A stretch of 64,000 bases of DNA from Burkholderia territorii (GCF_902833055.1 NZ_CADFEJ010000007.1:186001-250000); one strand, 5' to 3'; positions 1 through 10,443 are shown, counted from the first letter of the stretch. Program-made: numbers and translations. The notes: a model not told the origin generated them from the letters alone.

Positions 1-214
1 CGCGAGCATCCCGTTCGCGTCGCTGCCCGGGGCGCCGCCCGCGGCGGCCGTCACGCTGCTGATCGGCCCCGAAGGCGGGCTGTCGCCGGACGAGGAAAAC
101 GCGGCACGCGCACACGGGTTCACCGCGTTGTCGCTCGGTCCGCGCGTGCTGCGCACCGAAACGGCCGGCGCGGCCGTGCTCGCGGCGCTGGCCGCGCGCT
201 GGGGCGGCTGGTGA
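1..214 (+). CDS. rsmE: 16S rRNA m3U1498 methyltransferase RsmE, C-terminal part
   Basis: Only the last 70 codons are in the window (reading frame starts at base 2). RsmE methylates N3 of U1498 in 16S rRNA in the assembled 30S subunit, using S-adenosylmethionine. The visible part is the knotted SPOUT core: LLIGPEGGLS, then SLGPRVLRTETA, which form the cofactor pocket and dimer interface in this family. The frame ends with a normal tga. The N-terminal PUA-like domain lies outside the window. Downstream comes a hairpin terminator and a convergent gene, so this is the end of its transcript. Confidence 0.93.
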   Translation, partial: ASIPFASLPGAPPAAAVTLLIGPEGGLSPDEENAARAHGFTALSLGPRVLRTETAGAAVLAALAARWGGW

Positions 215-312
215 CGACTCGACGTGCCGCGACACGCGGCGCCCCGGCTCGCGGGGTCGCCACGTGAATGCGGCACGCTTCGCGCATTGCAACCGGCTGC
301 GCGCACGGACGC

Positions 313-340
313 AAAAAAGCCCGCGCAAGGCGGGCCTTTT
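313..340. terminator. Hairpin terminator between rsmE and the barstar gene
   Basis: The stem AAGCCCGC / GGCGGGCTT-like arms close over a short GCAA loop and are flanked by A residues on the left and TTTT on the right. Because both flanks can form a U tract it could end transcripts from either side of this convergent gene pair. Confidence 0.75.
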
Positions 341-380
341 GCCGGACTGACCGCACTCTGGCGGCCGGTAGATTCGCGCT

Positions 381-953
381 TTACGCGAACGAATAGAACA
401 CGCGGAACGCGACCTTGCGCTCGGCCCAGAATTCGGCGGCTTCGCGGAACACGTCGAGCAGCGTCTCGCGCCCTTCCTTGTCGAATTTCTGCGCGATCGG
501 CAGCCCTTCGAGCACGATCACGAAACCCGGCTGCGCGCCGGCCTTCGCGACGAGGTCGGTCAGGCAATCGTACAGCGCATCGTAGTTCTTCCCGAAATGC
601 TTCGGAAACAGGAACGACGTCGCGATCGTCTCCATCACTTCCTGCTTCGACTGCGCGGCGCCGCAATATGCGTACAGGAAATGCTGGCCGAGCCGGCCGG
701 CTTCGTCGGCAAGATCCTGCACGCGGAACGCGCGGATCGACTGCACGAGATTGGGTCGCACGGTCGTGAAAAGGCTCATAGGCTCCTCGTTCGATGAAAG
801 CCCGGGCTCGGCTTCCTGTTGCTCAGGCGCGCCGCCGGCCTGTGCCGCCGCGTGGAGTTGCATCACACGCTGAAACAGATTGCCGTCGCCGGCCGCGAAC
901 AGTTCCGCCGCCGCCGTATCGTGCGCGTAGATGGAGTCGCTCATGCCGTTCAT
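381..953 (-). CDS. Barstar-family ribonuclease inhibitor
   Basis: The C-terminal half is a barstar fold. The segment HFGKNYDALYDCL (about residues 130-142) matches the barstar helix that plugs the barnase active site, including the Asp equivalent to Asp39 of the Bacillus protein. The gene starts 7 bases after the stop of the upstream barnase-type ribonuclease, so the two are almost certainly co-transcribed. There is no signal peptide, as expected for a cytoplasmic protector. The start is uncertain: ATG at 953 (190 aa) or 944 give a roughly 55-residue N-terminal extension not seen in classic barstar (about 90 aa), while ATG at 779 has a strong GAGGAG just upstream and would give 132 aa. The family assignment is firm; the true N-terminus is not. 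Confidence 0.88.
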   Translation of the reverse strand: MNGMSDSIYAHDTAAAELFAAGDGNLFQRVMQLHAAAQAGGAPEQQEAEPGLSSNEEPMSLFTTVRPNLVQSIRAFRVQDLADEAGRLGQHFLYAYCGAAQSKQEVMETIATSFLFPKHFGKNYDALYDCLTDLVAKAGAQPGFVIVLEGLPIAQKFDKEGRETLLDVFREAAEFWAERKVAFRVFYSFA

Positions 954-960
954 CCCGAAG

Positions 961-1392
961 TCATTCAACAATACGTTTAAAACTGTTGTAGTGGTCGTCC
1001 GTGTAATAACAGTTGTCGATCCGGCGCAATGGCCCGCCACAGACGATCCGGCGCGCGCCGCGATTGCGTGCACGCGGCGTCGGCACCGTGTACTCGTGGT
1101 AGTAGCCGCGCTTCGCCTTCGGCAGGATCCGCTCGCGGTTGCCGAAGACGACGCCGTCTTTCTCGTACGGATAGGGGCCACCGGCGCCGATCAGGCCGAG
1201 CGTGGTCACGGCCTCGCGCGGCAGACGGGCGGTCGGGATCGTATCGACCCCGCCGACGGCCATGTCGGCCGAAACGGCCTGCCGTGCGTAAGCGGCGGAA
1301 ACCAGACTGCCCGTCGGTGTACCGACGATACCCATCGCGAACATCGCGAAGACGGACGCCAGCGCGCCGTTGCGGAGCCACTTGCGTGCCAT
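961..1392 (-). CDS. Secreted barnase-type ribonuclease
   Basis: A 143-residue protein with an N-terminal signal peptide (basic start, hydrophobic core, AYA cleavage site near residue 36) followed by a microbial N1/T1/barnase ribonuclease domain. The barnase catalytic set is visible: Glu100 in YYHEYTVP, Arg114/115 in GARRIV, and His134 in TDDHYNSF. FGNRERIL (83-90) matches the guanine-binding loop of barnase. Cys118 and Cys128 could form a disulfide after export. It would cleave RNA after guanines. The inhibitor gene follows directly on the same strand. The target may be extracellular RNA (nutrient use) or rival cells; the sequence shows no toxin-delivery domain, so a contact-dependent effector is less likely. 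Confidence 0.9.
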   Translation of the reverse strand: MARKWLRNGALASVFAMFAMGIVGTPTGSLVSAAYARQAVSADMAVGGVDTIPTARLPREAVTTLGLIGAGGPYPYEKDGVVFGNRERILPKAKRGYYHEYTVPTPRARNRGARRIVCGGPLRRIDNCYYTDDHYNSFKRIVE

Positions 1393-1533
1393 GAACCAGG
1401 GTTCCCGCTGTTAAATCAAGTAGTTGACGACCAACCAAAGGCGTTAGCGTAGCGCTATTGTCCGCGCGAATCAATGTTCGTTTGGGAATCGAAAGGCTGG
1501 CTTCGCCCCGAAGCGCGCATTTTTTACCGAAAA

Positions 1534-1564
1534 TAGACTACATTTAGCTTACATGGGATAAAAT
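1534..1564 (+). promoter_or_regulatory. Sigma-70-type promoter of the small RNA candidate
   Basis: A TAGACT -35 element at 1534-1539 is followed, after exactly 17 bases, by GATAAA at 1557-1562 (or TAAAAT at 1559-1564). Start of transcription would be near 1567-1571, at the first base of the structured region. No plus-strand protein gene follows before the terminator at 1675, so the promoter appears to serve a non-coding transcript. Confidence 0.65.
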
Positions 1565-1566
1565 GT

Positions 1567-1711
1567 CGGCGGCATCTCTCGTGTGGCAAGACCCTGCCTC
1601 CTTGCCACGCTCGCTGCCCTGGGTGGAGAGATGCTGCTGTTGCTTACGGGAAGCGCGTTTGCGCCCTGCCCGACGGCGTGCCCATTGCGGGCACGCCTCT
1701 TTTTGCTTTTG
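1567..1711 (+). ncRNA. Candidate independent small RNA, about 145 nt
   Basis: The unit lies alone in the gap between the ribonuclease gene and maeB, both read on the other strand. It has its own promoter and ends in a strong intrinsic terminator. The 5' domain is a closed stem-loop: GCATCTCT (1572-1579) pairs with AGAGATGC (1627-1634), and inside it GTGGCAAG (1583-1590) pairs with CTTGCCAC (1601-1608), leaving the loop ACCCTGCCTC exposed. That C-rich loop could pair with Shine-Dalgarno regions. A central stretch (1635-1674) is less structured. It lacks the GGAAG core of SRP RNA and the long terminal pairing of 6S RNA. I do not recognise the family. Transcription is inferred, not shown. Confidence 0.6.
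1675..1711 (+). terminator. Intrinsic terminator of the small RNA candidate
   Basis: GGCGTGCCC (1675-1683), a five-base loop ATTGC, and GGGCACGCC (1689-1697) form a perfect 9-bp stem followed by TCTTTTTGCTTTT. The U tract exists only on the plus strand, so it cannot be the maeB terminator. Confidence 0.85.
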
Positions 1712-1772
1712 TTTACAATTTCGCCCGCCGCGCGGCGCCGGTTTCGACCGTTGCCGCGCGGTTCGCGCCGGC

Positions 1773-4073
<2,301 letters not shown>

Positions 4074-4180
4074 GTGTCTCTTGACGTGCGGATTAGAATA
4101 ACTGTTCGACGGCATTGTAGCGCCAATCGAAGCCCGCCAGACCGGCGATTCGGGTGCAACAGCCGCGACAAAAATGTACT

Positions 4181-4217
4181 GAACGGTGCAGGAACGGCAC
4201 CGTTCGCTGCGTACAAT
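4181..4217 (+). promoter_or_regulatory. thiL promoter region with a 9-bp inverted repeat
   Basis: TACAAT at 4212-4217 is a good -10 element 35 bases before the likely thiL GTG start. No good -35 is visible; instead its place is taken by a perfect dyad, GAACGGTGC (4181-4189) and GCACCGTTC (4197-4205), separated by seven bases. This suggests activator or repressor control. The dyad sits in the maeB/thiL divergent gap, so either gene could be the target. Confidence 0.45.
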
Positions 4218-4251
4218 GCCGTTCCTTTCACCGCTTCCGGGTTCGTCCGCC

Positions 4252-5250
4252 GTGCCAGCCGCCTTGTCCGAGTTTTCGCTGATCGATCGCTTCTTCGCGC
4301 GCCGCGCGGCCCGCGGAGCGCGTGCGTCGACGCTCGGCATCGGTGACGATTGCGCACTGATCGCGCCTCGATCCGGAAAATTGCTGGCCATTTCGACGGA
4401 CATGCTGGTCGAGGGGCGCCATTTCTTCCCCGATGTCGCGCCCGACGCGCTCGGCCACAAGACGCTCGCGGTGAATCTGTCGGATGTCGCGGCGATGGGC
4501 GCCGAGCCGCGCGCGTTCACGCTCGCGTGCGCACTGCCGCGCGCGGACGCCGCGTGGCTCGAGGCATTCAGCAACGGGCTGTTCGCGCTCGCCGAGCGGT
4601 TCGACTGCGAACTGATCGGCGGCGACACGACGAGCGGGCCGCTGAACCTGTGCGTGACCGTGTTCGGCGAAGTCTCGCCGGACGCGGCGCTACGGCGCGA
4701 TGCCGCGCGTGACGGCGACGACGTCTGGGTGTCCGGCACGCTCGGCGACGCCCGCGCGGGGCTTGGAATCGCGCGCGGCGAATGGACCGCCGGCGCGCAC
4801 GAAGCCGCCGCGTTCCGGCAGGCGCTCGAGCGTCCCGAGCCGCGCATCGCGCTCGGGCTGGCGCTCGCGGGCGTCGCGCATGCGGCGCTCGACATCTCCG
4901 ACGGCCTCGCCGGCGACTTGCAGCACATCCTGACCCGCTCGAACGTGCGCGCCGAAATCGACGCGGACGCGGTGCCGCGCTCGGCCGCGCTCGCGACGCT
5001 GCCGCCCGACGTGCAGCGACGCTGCACGCTCGCCGGCGGCGACGACTACGAACTGTGTTTCACCGCGCCGGCGTCGGCCCGCGCGGCGATCGACGCGGCG
5101 GGCGCGAGCGCCGGCGTCCGCGTCACGCGAGTCGGTACAATACATGCGTTGTCCTCGCCGTCCGAGCAGCCCGCGATCGCGTGGCGCGACGCCACCGGCG
5201 CCCCCCTGACTCTCACGTTGCACGGCTTCGACCACTTCCATGCAGACTGA
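4252..5250 (+). CDS. thiL: Thiamine-monophosphate kinase
   Basis: Phosphorylates thiamine monophosphate with ATP to give thiamine pyrophosphate, the last step of cofactor synthesis. The N-terminus EFSLIDRFFARR and the Mg-binding GIGDDCAL are typical, as are VNLSDVAAMGAEPRAF, the GGDTTSGP loop and the C-terminal GGDDYELCFT. The usual length is about 325 residues; starting at the GTG at 4252 gives 332. The in-frame ATG at 4216 overlaps a probable -10 box, so the GTG (or TTG at 4264) is preferred. The 3' end overlaps pgpA by 11 bases, so the two are translated together. Confidence 0.93.
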   Translation: MPAALSEFSLIDRFFARRAARGARASTLGIGDDCALIAPRSGKLLAISTDMLVEGRHFFPDVAPDALGHKTLAVNLSDVAAMGAEPRAFTLACALPRADAAWLEAFSNGLFALAERFDCELIGGDTTSGPLNLCVTVFGEVSPDAALRRDAARDGDDVWVSGTLGDARAGLGIARGEWTAGAHEAAAFRQALERPEPRIALGLALAGVAHAALDISDGLAGDLQHILTRSNVRAEIDADAVPRSAALATLPPDVQRRCTLAGGDDYELCFTAPASARAAIDAAGASAGVRVTRVGTIHALSSPSEQPAIAWRDATGAPLTLTLHGFDHFHAD

Positions 5251-5782
5251 CCCGCCCGCGCAATCCGCGGCCGCGCCCGGCGCCGCCCGCAACGTGCCGC
5301 AGCGCGCCACCGCGCGCTTCATGCTGTCGCACCCGGCGCACATCGTGTCGCTCGGCTTCGGCAGCGGGCTCGCGCCGTTCATGCCCGGCACGTTCGGTTC
5401 GCTGTTCGGCTGGCTCACGTTCGTGGTGCTCAACCGCTACCTGACGGTGCCCGAATGGTGGGCGCTGATCGCGGTCGGCTTCGCGGCAGGCACGTGGATC
5501 ACCGGTTTCACCGCACGGAAGATGGGCACGTCCGATCCGGGCGCCGTCGTCTGGGACGAAATCGTCGCGATCTGGCTCGTGATGCTGTTCGTCACGCCCG
5601 CGACCTTCATCGGCCAGCTGTGGGCGTTCGTCGTGTTCCGCTTCTTCGACATGCTCAAGCCGCCGCCGATCCGCTATTTCGACCGTCGCGTGAAAGGCGG
5701 GCTCGGCATCATGATCGACGACCTGATCGCCGCGTTCATGACGCTGCTCGTGATCGCCCTCTGGCGCTCCGTCGTCGGCTGA
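5240..5782 (+). CDS. pgpA: Phosphatidylglycerophosphatase A
   Basis: Inner-membrane enzyme that removes phosphate from phosphatidylglycerol phosphate to make phosphatidylglycerol. The family signatures are present: GFGSGLAPFMPGTFGSL near residue 40-56, the acidic WDEIVAIW motif, and FRFFDMLKPPPIRYFD followed by GLGIMIDDLIA. About four hydrophobic segments are visible. The length (180 aa) is normal, with a 25-residue polar N-terminal extension rich in Ala/Pro. It overlaps thiL by 11 bases; the thiL-pgpA pairing is conserved in proteobacteria. Confidence 0.94.
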   Translation: MQTDPPAQSAAAPGAARNVPQRATARFMLSHPAHIVSLGFGSGLAPFMPGTFGSLFGWLTFVVLNRYLTVPEWWALIAVGFAAGTWITGFTARKMGTSDPGAVVWDEIVAIWLVMLFVTPATFIGQLWAFVVFRFFDMLKPPPIRYFDRRVKGGLGIMIDDLIAAFMTLLVIALWRSVVG

Positions 5783-5813
5783 CCGATTTCCCGACTCCCG
5801 TTTCCCGACGCGC

Positions 5814-6314
5814 ATGCCAACCGATTCCGTCGTCCATCAGCTTGCGATCCGCGCAGGCAACAAGCTGCGTGACGAGCACCTGTCGCTCGCCACCGCCGAA
5901 TCCTGCACGGGCGGCATGATCGCCGCCGCGATCACCGACATCTCCGGCAGCAGCCAGTGGTTCGAGCGCGGCTTCGTCACCTACTCGAACCAGGCGAAGA
6001 GCGAGATGATCGGCGTGCCGCCGGACCTGATCGAGAAACACGGCGCCGTCAGCGAGCCGGTCGCGCGCGCGATGGCCGAAGGCGCGCTGCGCAACAGCCG
6101 CGCGCAGGTCGCGTTGTCCGTCACCGGCATCGCCGGACCGGCGGGCGGCAGCGAGAAGAAGCCGGTCGGCACCGTCTCGTTTGCCTGGAGCAACCGGCTA
6201 CACACCGACGTCGAGACGCTCGTGTTCAGGGGCGATCGCGAACAGATCCGCACGCAGGCGGCCGCGCATGCGCTGCGCGGGCTGCTGAAGCTGCTCGACG
6301 AGCGCGAAGGCTGA
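5814..6314 (+). CDS. pncC: CinA C-terminal family protein, nicotinamide-nucleotide amidase
   Basis: A 166-residue stand-alone CinA C-terminal domain. It deamidates nicotinamide mononucleotide to nicotinate mononucleotide, recycling the product of NAD-dependent DNA ligase. Conserved blocks are TAESCTGGMIAAAIT (residues 22-36), GFVTYSNQAKSEMIGV and SVTGIAGPAGG, followed by KPVGTVSFAW. There is no N-terminal MoCF-like domain, so it is the PncC type rather than full-length CinA. It lies 31 bases after pgpA and probably belongs to the thiL-pgpA operon. Confidence 0.92.
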   Translation: MPTDSVVHQLAIRAGNKLRDEHLSLATAESCTGGMIAAAITDISGSSQWFERGFVTYSNQAKSEMIGVPPDLIEKHGAVSEPVARAMAEGALRNSRAQVALSVTGIAGPAGGSEKKPVGTVSFAWSNRLHTDVETLVFRGDREQIRTQAAAHALRGLLKLLDEREG

Positions 6315-6474
6315 TTGGCAGGCGCGGCGCACGGGCCGAGCGCGGCCCCTGCCCGCTTGCCGGATCGCGTCGGGCTTCCCGACGGTCCCGTTCTTGTCCG
6401 AATCGTTCGCGTGCGCCCGATGGCGAATACGCGAAGCAGGCGCGCGGCCCGCGGATGCGGGCTCGGCGAGGAAA

Positions 6475-6494
6475 GGCCGCCCCAGCGGGCGGCC
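6475..6494. terminator. GC-rich hairpin between convergent pncC and pyrF
   Basis: GGCCGCCC (6475-6482), loop CAGC, GGGCGGCC (6487-6494): a perfect 8-bp stem. The flanks carry only three or four U residues on either strand, so it is a weak but well-placed terminator for both convergent genes. The rest of 6315-6511 holds nothing recognisable. Confidence 0.5.
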
Positions 6495-6511
6495 CGTGTT
6501 TCAGCGATATT

Positions 6512-7339
6512 TCAGCGATGCGCGTTGATCGTGTCGCGCGTCTTCTGCGCCGCGAGCGCCGCGGCTTCGGCGAAGTCCTCGCCGCGGCTCGCGTACAGGA
6601 TCGCGCGCGACGAGTTGATCATCATCCCCGTGCCGTCGGCGGTGCGGCCCGCGTTGACGGTCGCCTGCACGTCGCCGCCCTGCGCGCCGATGCCGGGAAT
6701 CAGCAGCGGCATGTCGCCGACGATCCCGCGCACGATCTCGATTTCCTTCGGGAACGTCGCGCCGACCACGAGGCCGAGCTGGCCGTTCTTCGCGTTCCAC
6801 TTGTTCGCCGCGAGATCGGCGACGACCTGGTACAGCGGCCGCCCGCCCGTTTCGAGGAACTGCAGATCCGAGCCGCCCGGGTTCGACGTGCGGCACAGCA
6901 CGATCACGCCCTTGCCTTCATGCTCGAAGTACGGCTCCACCGAGTCGTAGCCCATGTACGGGTTCACGGTGACCGCGTCCGCGCGATAGCGTTCGAACGC
7001 CTCGCGCGCGTACTGCTCGGCCGTGCTGCCGATGTCGCCGCGCTTCGCGTCGAGGATCACGGGCAGGCCCGGATGCTGGAGGTGGATGTGCGCGATCAGG
7101 CGCTCGAGCTGATCTTCCGCGCGATGCGCGGCGAAGTACGCGATCTGCGGCTTGAACGCGCTCGCATATTGCGCGGTCGCGTCGACGATCTGCCGGCAGA
7201 ACTCGAAGATCGCGTCGGGCTGGCCGTCGAGCTGCACGGGAAAGCGCGACGGCTCGGGATCGAGGCCGACGCACAGCAGCGAATTCGTGCGCTGCCACGC
7301 GGCGCGCAGCGATTCGATGAAAGTAAGCGGGGAAGACAT
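6512..7339 (-). CDS. pyrF: Orotidine 5'-phosphate decarboxylase (long form)
   Basis: Converts OMP to UMP, the last step of pyrimidine synthesis. This is the longer PyrF subfamily (275 aa) found in beta-proteobacteria and mycobacteria. The signature [18 protein letters not shown] carries the catalytic Lys and Asp residues; [13 protein letters not shown] near the N-terminus and [11 protein letters not shown] near the C-terminus bind substrate phosphate. Start ATG at 7339 begins [10 protein letters not shown] and is preceded by a purine-poor region; an in-frame TTG 18 bases upstream is possible. The aldose epimerase gene ends 39 bases upstream. Confidence 0.95.
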   Translation of the reverse strand: MSSPLTFIESLRAAWQRTNSLLCVGLDPEPSRFPVQLDGQPDAIFEFCRQIVDATAQYASAFKPQIAYFAAHRAEDQLERLIAHIHLQHPGLPVILDAKRGDIGSTAEQYAREAFERYRADAVTVNPYMGYDSVEPYFEHEGKGVIVLCRTSNPGGSDLQFLETGGRPLYQVVADLAANKWNAKNGQLGLVVGATFPKEIEIVRGIVGDMPLLIPGIGAQGGDVQATVNAGRTADGTGMMINSSRAILYASRGEDFAEAAALAAQKTRDTINAHR

Positions 7340-7378
7340 GGCGGGTACTCGCGGCAAACCGTTGGTAGACCGTGTATT

Positions 7379-8443
7379 TTACCCGCGTCGCCGGCGCCCT
7401 TCGCGCGCGGCGGCGTCGATGCGCGCATCGGACCGCTCGACGGTGAACGCGAAACGCCGCGCGAGCCGCTCGCCGGGCGCGAGCAGCGTCATCCCGTGCG
7501 CGGCCGCGCCGCCCGGCAGGTTCACCGCATTGATCGGATGATCGACCGGCTCGAAGCAGAAGAAAGGCTCGCCGGGCGGCGTGTAGAGCACGTACGAGTC
7601 GGCGTCGGCCGCGATCGTCAGCAACAGCCCGCGGCGCGGCCAGCTCACCGTCGCGTGGCCGCCCCAGCCGGTAAATGCATGATTGACGAGCGTCGCCGGC
7701 AACGGATACGCGACGCCAAACTGCCAGGCCGGCGGCACGCTCACATGCCGCACCGGCAGGAAATCCGCGCCCGACAGCCACAGGCCGCCCGCGGCCGCGG
7801 CCAGCTCGGTCGCGTCGTCGCGCACCAGGAACGGATGCAGGCCCAGCCCGAACGGCAACCGCGCGCGCCCCGTATTCTCGATCGTCAACGCGATCGACAG
7901 CGTCGTGTCGTCGAGCGCGAACGACTGGATCGCGCGAAACGCATACGGCGCGCCGCTTGCGCGATCGAGCGACAGCTGCAGCGTCGTGTCGGTCGCGTCG
8001 TCCACCTGCCACGGCGCGAGCCAGCCGTCGCCATGAATCGGCAACGGCTCGTCGCGGCGGTTGCGCGGCACCACGATGCGGCGTCCGTCGAGTTCGAAGC
8101 GGCCGTTGCCGATCCGGTTCGAGTACGGCAGCAACGGATAGCACGCGAGCGCGTTCGGATCCGTCGCCGTGTCCGGATGCTCGCAGCGGCGGAACACCGG
8201 CACGAGCGCGCCGTGATCGCCGCGCCAGTCGAAGCGCGCGATGCCGCCGCCCAGGTGCGGCAGCACGTCGAGCCGCAGCGCCGCGTTCGACAGCGTGACG
8301 GCCGCCGCATGCGCGGCGCCGACGCCCTGCGCGAACGCGGCGGTCTGCGGGCCCGCACTGACCGGCTGCGCGGCGGCAGCCAGCCGCGCGCGGCGCGACT
8401 GGCTCGTGGACGACGACGATGCGCGCGAGGACGTGGCGGTCAT
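7379..8443 (-). CDS. Aldose 1-epimerase (mutarotase) family protein
   Basis: Interconverts the anomers of an aldose, supplying the form used by the sugar dehydrogenase. Typical features are NRIGNGRFELDGRR, the His of PIHGDGW, the His of GLGLHPFL and the catalytic Glu in CFEPVDHPINAVN. There is a 45-residue Ser/Ala-rich N-terminal extension with no clear export signal. AAGGAG lies 8-10 bases before the ATG. It is the last gene of the sugar locus that includes araFGH-type transport, dgoK and dgoA, which fits D-galactose (or L-arabinose) as the substrate. Confidence 0.85.
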   Translation of the reverse strand: MTATSSRASSSSTSQSRRARLAAAAQPVSAGPQTAAFAQGVGAAHAAAVTLSNAALRLDVLPHLGGGIARFDWRGDHGALVPVFRRCEHPDTATDPNALACYPLLPYSNRIGNGRFELDGRRIVVPRNRRDEPLPIHGDGWLAPWQVDDATDTTLQLSLDRASGAPYAFRAIQSFALDDTTLSIALTIENTGRARLPFGLGLHPFLVRDDATELAAAAGGLWLSGADFLPVRHVSVPPAWQFGVAYPLPATLVNHAFTGWGGHATVSWPRRGLLLTIAADADSYVLYTPPGEPFFCFEPVDHPINAVNLPGGAAAHGMTLLAPGERLARRFAFTVERSDARIDAAAREGRRRRG

Positions 8444-8507
8444 GATGGACTCCTTTCCTTCGTCGATGAAACGATACGGGGCGCCGCGCGAGCGCGGCCC
8501 CCGGCAA

Positions 8508-9323
8508 TCAGGCCCAGCCGCCGTCGACCACCACGTCCTGCGCGGTGATCATCCGGCTGTCGTCGGCCGCGAGAAACAGCGCCATGCGCGCGAGATCCTC
8601 GGGCAGCAACTCGGCGTCGATGCACTGGCCGGCCTTGATCGACGCGCGACCGGCGTCGTCGAGCCACAGCCTGCGTTGCTTGTCGGTCATCACCCAGCCG
8701 GGCACCAGCGAATTCACGCGGATGCCGAACGGGCCGAGATCGCGCGCGAGCCCGCGCGTGAGGCCCTGCACCGCGGCCTTCGCCATCACGTAGACGGGGT
8801 AGCCGCCGTTCTTCAGCATCCAGCTGATCGAGCCGAGATTGATGATCGCGCCGCCGCCGCGCTGCTTCATGTCGTCGATCACCGCCTGCGCCGCGAAGAA
8901 CTGGTGGCGCAGGTTGACCGCGATGCCCGCGTCGAACGATTCGGGCGTCACGTCGGCGATCGCGTGGCGCGTGTCGTTCGCCGCGTTGTTCACGAGCACG
9001 GCGATCGCACCGATGCGCGCGCGGATCGCGTCGATCGCACCGCGCAGCGCGCCGATGTCGGTGAGGTCGCACGGCAGGAACAGCGGCGCGTGGCGCACGT
9101 CCGGCGCCTGCGCGAGGCTTTCCGCGAGGGCGTGGCCGGCGTGCGCGTCGAGATCGACGAACGCCACGCGTGCGCCCTGCCGCGCGAAATGCTCGACGAA
9201 CGACGCGCCGATGCCGGTCGCCCCGCCCGTGATCAGCACCGCGCGATCCGCGAGACTCGGGTAGCGCGCATAACGCGCGTCGCTCGCGGCGTGCTGCGCT
9301 GGCGCGGGTGTTTCGATGGTCAT
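8508..9323 (-). CDS. SDR-family oxidoreductase, putative sugar dehydrogenase
   Basis: Classical short-chain dehydrogenase of 271 residues. TGGATGIG at 32-39 is the NAD(P) loop, NNAA at 112-115 the structural motif, and the catalytic Ser (GSIS, 164-167), Tyr178 and Lys182 (YVMAK) are all in place. A likely role is oxidising D-galactose or L-arabinose at C1 to the lactone, given its place between the araH-like permease and the mutarotase. The substrate cannot be read from sequence. GGAG lies 8 bases before the ATG at 9323. Confidence 0.85.
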   Translation of the reverse strand: MTIETPAPAQHAASDARYARYPSLADRAVLITGGATGIGASFVEHFARQGARVAFVDLDAHAGHALAESLAQAPDVRHAPLFLPCDLTDIGALRGAIDAIRARIGAIAVLVNNAANDTRHAIADVTPESFDAGIAVNLRHQFFAAQAVIDDMKQRGGGAIINLGSISWMLKNGGYPVYVMAKAAVQGLTRGLARDLGPFGIRVNSLVPGWVMTDKQRRLWLDDAGRASIKAGQCIDAELLPEDLARMALFLAADDSRMITAQDVVVDGGWA

Positions 9324-9346
9324 GCGAATCGTCTCCGTGTATTCGG

Positions 9347-10363
9347 TCAGTCGCGTACGCCGCGGTTCTTCAGCTGGTCGAGCAGCACGGCCGCGAGCAG
9401 GATCGCGCCGCGCACCAGGTACTGGTAGAACGCGTCGATGTTCAGCAGGTTCATCACGTTCTCGACGGTGCCCATGATCAGCACGCCGATCACGACGCCC
9501 GAGATCGTCGCGCGGCCGCCCATCAGCGACACGCCGCCGAGCACGCACGCGGAGATCACGTTCAGCTCGAAGCCCTGCGCCGCGTTCGGCTGGCCCGACG
9601 TGATGCGCGACGCGAGGATCACGCCCGCGAGCGCCGTCACCGCGCCCTGGATCAGGAAGATGTACACGCGCGTGCGTTCGACGTTGATCCCCGCGAGGCG
9701 CGACGCCTCCGGGTTGCCGCCGATCGCGAGCGTATTGCGGCCGTAGACGGTCTGGTTCAGCAACACGCCGAACACGACGAAGCACATGAGCGTGACCCAG
9801 ATCGGCAGCGACACGCCGAAGAGCGACAGCCCGCCGAGCGCGATGAACGTATCCGACGACACGCCGACCGCCTGCCCCTTCGACACGATGAAGCCGAGCC
9901 CGCGCACGATTTCCATCGTCGCGAGCGTCGTGATCAGCGCGTTGATGCGCAGGTACGCGATCACCGCGCCGTTCACGAAGCCGATCGCGGCACCTGCCGC
10001 GACCGCCGCGACGATCGCGACGAACGTGTTGCCGGTCGCGTTCAGGACCATCGCGCACAACACGCCGGAGAACGCGACGGTCGAGCCGATCGACAGGTCG
10101 AAGTCGCGCGATGCCAGGCAGAACATCATCGTGCACGCGACCATCCCGATCTGCGAGATCGACAGCGCGAGGCCCAGCATGTTGTCGATCGAGAAGAAGT
10201 GCTCGACCGTCAGCGACATCGTCACGAACATCACCGCGAAGATCGCGATCAGGCTGTATTCGGTGAGGTGCTGCCACCACTTCTGGCGGTCGCTCTGCTG
10301 TGGAACCAGCGCGTCGGCCGACGGCTTCACGGCTGCGCTGGCGAGGTTTTCCCTGACTTGCAT
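9347..10363 (-). CDS. araH: L-arabinose/galactose-type ABC transporter permease
   Basis: Inner-membrane channel of a CUT2-family sugar ABC importer, 338 residues with eight to ten hydrophobic segments. The region FCLASRDFDLSIGSTVAFSG and the following GLNP-like stretch are typical of AraH/RbsC permeases. The ATG at 10363 (MQVRENL) has AGGAG at ideal distance; the upstream open frame is not homologous. The ATPase gene ends 80 bases upstream and the SDR gene starts 23 bases downstream. Length matches E. coli AraH (328 aa). Confidence 0.92.
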   Translation of the reverse strand: MQVRENLASAAVKPSADALVPQQSDRQKWWQHLTEYSLIAIFAVMFVTMSLTVEHFFSIDNMLGLALSISQIGMVACTMMFCLASRDFDLSIGSTVAFSGVLCAMVLNATGNTFVAIVAAVAAGAAIGFVNGAVIAYLRINALITTLATMEIVRGLGFIVSKGQAVGVSSDTFIALGGLSLFGVSLPIWVTLMCFVVFGVLLNQTVYGRNTLAIGGNPEASRLAGINVERTRVYIFLIQGAVTALAGVILASRITSGQPNAAQGFELNVISACVLGGVSLMGGRATISGVVIGVLIMGTVENVMNLLNIDAFYQYLVRGAILLAAVLLDQLKNRGVRD

Positions 10364-10443
10364 GATTGTGTCTCCTGCTCCTGCATCGCGCGGCCCGCGC
10401 CGCGCTCGATCGATTCGAAAGTCCTGCGTCGCACGCGGCGACC

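Noticed and set aside
1567-1711. SRP (4.5S) RNA or 6S RNA at this place
   Set aside because: No GGAAG/AGCAGCC core of SRP RNA; the main 5' stem closes within 63 bases, unlike 6S RNA, where the two ends of the molecule pair.
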